From Pseudoramibacter alactolyticus (lineage in GTDB: Bacteria > Bacillota > Clostridia > Eubacteriales > Eubacteriaceae): a stretch of DNA of 64,000 nucleotides. The DNA lies in assembly GCF_050908235.1 (NCBI RefSeq), contig NZ_CP194340.1, one strand, 5' to 3'. Positions 61,505 through 64,000 of this stretch are shown here, in pieces. The position numbers and the translations under genes are program-made. Position 1 is the first letter of the stretch, and every line of letters starts with the position of its first letter. Below the pieces are notes generated by a model. The model was not told the origin of the DNA and did no database searches. It was given only the letters and a program-made list of their open reading frames with translations.

Positions 61505-63426
61505 TCATTCTTCTTCCTTCGTTTGATTCTCTGCAGCCCGGCGACTGAAAAAATCGACAACCGCTTCTGCCGATTTTTGGTTCATCCCATTCACAGCACA
61601 CATTTCATCCACAGTCGCATTGCGAATATTTTGAATATTGCCATAATAGCGCATCAACGCTTCCCGTCGTTTTTTGCCAATGCCCGGAATGCTCTCCAAC
61701 TGGGATGCCAACATTCCTTTTTTACGAAGCGTCCGATGGTAACCAATCGCAAACCGATGCACTTCTTCTGAAATCTCATTCATTAACGTGCTTAACGGCG
61801 TTCCTTTAACGACTTTGTATTCCTCGTCCCGATAAACCAATCCGCGAAGCTGATGATGATCGTCTTTGACCAAACCGCAGACAGCGCTTTTAATTTCAGG
61901 ATACATTGCGAGGATCGCCTTTGCCGCATCCACATGGGTCTTGCCGCCATCGATCATAAAAATTTCCGGAAAGGGCAGAAAAGAGCTCGCGCCGGAATCC
62001 TTTCCTTCTTTCATTTCACGAATCCCATGTTCAATGCGGCGAAACAGCATCTCTTGCATACTGCCGTAATCATTTTGTCCTTCGACCGTTTTGATTTTAA
62101 AGCGCCGATAAGCCTTTCGCTGAGGGCGCCCCTCTTCAAAAACGACCATGCCCCCCACATTGTCACTCCCGGAAATATTTGAAATATCATAGGCCTCGAT
62201 GCGATGGGGAATCGCGTCGATATCCAACAGATCCCGCAGCGAATCCAAGCGGCTTTTCTTTTTCTCCTCTTTCTGATGCTTTTCGAGCAAATACTGGCTC
62301 AACGCCAAATCTGCATTCTTTTGCACCATGGCAATCAACCGCTGCTTATCGCCCTTTTGCGGCACCGTCAAGGTCACCCTGCTGCCGCGCTGGCTGGACA
62401 GCCACGCCTGAATGGTTTTTGCTTCATCGACTGCCAAATCACCCGATAAAACAATTTCTTTCGGAATAAAATGCGCTCCCGCATAATATTGTTTAACGAT
62501 ATTGGTCATGATACTCTCCGATGATTCACCGGCCACGCCCGTCATCATCGAAGGATGCCGGCCCAAAAGCTTGCCATCTCTGACGTTAAAAATCTGAACG
62601 CTTGCCAGCCCCTCTGCCGCTTTCGCATCATTTTTTTCCGGCGTTTCCTGCACCGCGTAAGCAATGAAATCCTGATCCTGTTCATTTTCTGAGATGATCT
62701 TCTGCCGGGATACCACCATCTGGATTCCCTGAATTTGATCGCGTTTGCTCGCCGCTGTTTCAAAATCCAGGCGCTTACTGGCCGCCGCCATCTCTTGTGA
62801 CAACCGATCAATCAGCTCTTTTTCTTTCCCGTTGAGGATATCAAGTACGGCATTTACATTCTCGCGATAAGCTTCTTCCGTGAGCTTCCCGGTACAAGGA
62901 GCCGTGCATTGCCCGATATGGTAATACATGCAGGGACGCCCACGGCGAACGCCATAAGCGAGCTTACGATTGCACCGATGCAGCGGATAAACCTTCTGAA
63001 GGGCTTCGATGGTTTGGCGCACGGCCATGCTATTGGTGAACGGGCCGAAATATTTCCCCCGTCCCTTTTGTGATTTCGGGTCATAAAAATCTTGGGAAAT
63101 CTGTCCTGAACCGTCACTTTAATATAGGGATAACTTTTATCATCCTTCAGCATGATATTGTAACGCGGCCGATGCTCCTTGATCAAATTGCATTCTAAGA
63201 TCAAAGCCTCCATTTCTGTATCGACCACAATGGTTTCAATCGATTCAACATGGGAAACCTGGATTTGCGTCTTGAGCGGCAGCTTCTTAGGATTTTGAAA
63301 GTATTGATGCACCCGGTTGAAAAGATTTTTCGCCTTTCCCACATAAATAATATCCCCGGCGTGGTTGTGCATAATGTAAATGCCCGGGCGCTTGGGAATA
63401 TTTTTCAAATTATCACGATTATACAT
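61505..63426 (-). CDS. uvrC: Excinuclease ABC subunit UvrC, with a -1 base frameshift
   Basis: UvrC makes both incisions in nucleotide excision repair. The N-terminal frame (from ATG 63426, after GAGGAAG) has the GIY-YIG domain (PGIYIMHNHAGDIIYVGKAKNL). The C-terminal frame, starting near 63050, carries the Cys region, the UvrB-binding helix pair, the RNase H-like domain (EAYDISNISGSDNVGGMVVF) and the HhH motifs (SIPGIGKKRREAL). They join at a run of five G on the minus strand (63060-63056); six G gives the continuous KRDGGKYFGPFTNSM. Total about 640 residues. A sequencing undercall is likely. Confidence 0.9.
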
Positions 63427-63575
63427 CGCGTCACTTCCTCTATTCAATTCGTCTGTTTTAATCGTCATTATATAAAATAATTATTTATAATATAGTCAAT
63501 AAATTGCCTTTTGGCAATCTTTTAAAATTTTTTTGCCCTTAAATGACAAAACCTTTCGGCAGCAGCTTTTATTTT

Positions 63576-63584
63576 TGCTATAAT
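63576..63584 (+). promoter_or_regulatory. Extended -10 promoter of the 85-residue gene
   Basis: TGC followed by TATAAT (63579-63584), 28 bases before the ATG. No good -35 element is visible. Confidence 0.5.
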
Positions 63585-63611
63585 GGACAGGTATTCACAA
63601 AGGAGATTATT

Positions 63612-63869
63612 ATGTTTGAAAAAATAGACAAACGCGGCGCCAGCATATTGGTGTCCGACGATCATTTTGAAGTTGAAGTTACCCCCAAAATCTATGACGA
63701 CGGCTACACACTTACCAAGCGCGTCCTCGATTATCCGCTGGAGATCATTGAGATTCGAGACATCCGTCTGCCACTGTCCGAAAAAGAGATCTTGAAAGAG
63801 GCAAAGAAATTATTGAAAACTGAATATGAATCTTTTTCCTGGCAGGGATGGCGTCTCCCAACGGCATGA
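63612..63869 (+). CDS. Small protein of unknown function
   Basis: This 85-residue protein has no family that I recognise. It opens with strand-like segments (ASILVSDDHFEVEVTPKIYDD) and ends with a helix (EKEILKEAKKLLKTEYESF). AAAGGAG precedes the ATG. Its stop overlaps the start of a HAD gene (ATGA), so the two are co-translated. Confidence 0.7.
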   Translation: MFEKIDKRGASILVSDDHFEVEVTPKIYDDGYTLTKRVLDYPLEIIEIRDIRLPLSEKEILKEAKKLLKTEYESFSWQGWRLPTA

Positions 63870-64000
63870 ACACATTTCAATACCGCACAGTGCTTTTCGA
63901 TCTCGACGGCACTTTGATGGATACCGGCCCCGGCATCTTTGCCGCCTTTCGCCATGTTCAGCAAAGCATGAAGTGGCCGGCCTTGACCGACAAGCAGCTC
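63866..64000 (+). CDS. HAD-family phosphatase, partial (N-terminus only)
   Basis: The first 45 codons before the right edge read MNTFQYRTVLFDLDGTLMDT and on: HAD motif I with its nucleophile Asp, then GPGIFAAFRHVQ, as in phosphoglycolate-phosphatase-like enzymes. The rest lies outside the window. Confidence 0.85.
   Translation, partial: MNTFQYRTVLFDLDGTLMDTGPGIFAAFRHVQQSMKWPALTDKQL

Noticed and set aside
1..64000. CRISPR array, rRNA genes or a prophage
   Set aside because: No regularly spaced repeats, no rRNA sequence and no run of phage structural genes were seen; the IS is the only mobile element.

Overview
The window reads as chromosomal DNA of a Bacillota bacterium, most likely an anaerobic clostridial lineage (Eubacteriales; a Eubacteriaceae-like host is an inference from gene content only). 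Supporting signs are: an L27 precursor with an N-terminal extension next to its protease gene prp; a perfect CIRCE operator at groESL; a tryptophan T-box; HPr kinase; oxygen-independent (class III) and B12-dependent (class II) ribonucleotide reductases; and an indolepyruvate:ferredoxin oxidoreductase. Most genes lie on the minus strand in compact operons with 4-17 base overlaps.

Layout. 1-380 is the 5' part of a secreted protein resembling thioester-domain adhesins, behind a long AT-rich stretch without genes. 1354-1542 holds tRNA-Ala(CGC) and tRNA-Ser(CGA), divergent from proC. 2562-8124 is a conserved GTPase/ribosome block (rplU-prp-rpmA-obgE-yhbY-nadD-yqeK-rsfS, then ychF). 8282-10342 carries an NhaC antiporter and a glyoxalase. 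10395-11935 is an IS3-family (IS150-like) element sitting in the exact centre of a palindromic terminator. 11963-15375 has a P1B-type ATPase with a small partner, and a MetA-type homoserine acyltransferase. 15527-19838 is groESL and tsaB-rimI-tsaD. 20574-23336 is nrdDG. 23586-28331 has a DNA glycosylase, a YwaF-like membrane protein, plsY and iorAB. 28408-33173 is dnaG-sigA-trmK-nif3. 33212-40822 is the rimP-nusA-rnpM-infB-rbfA-nrnA-truB-ribF translation operon, followed by pyrH-frr.

42375-51448 is the most accessory part: an unknown small gene, a parvulin, a nuclease-helicase fusion with DUF551-like and DUF2249-like neighbours, azlCD, PAP2 and two HAD phosphatases, and a coiled-coil peptidoglycan hydrolase. 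51926-54880 is nrdJ. 55155-58242 is a cytidylate-kinase-like gene and T-box-controlled trpEG. 58289-63426 is uvrC-hprK-degV-prfA, and the window ends with a small unknown gene overlapping a truncated HAD gene.

How the parts work together: most of the window is housekeeping for ribosome assembly, translation initiation, tRNA modification and DNA replication or repair. Candidate NrdR boxes at both nrdD and nrdJ suggest shared dNTP control. Three genes (ribF, uvrC and the helicase) each lack a single base in a homopolymer run; this fits sequencing undercalls better than real gene loss. I did not find a clearly new multi-gene system. The best leads are the IS in the terminator palindrome, the NrdR boxes, the nuclease-helicase cassette and the pyrH leader.
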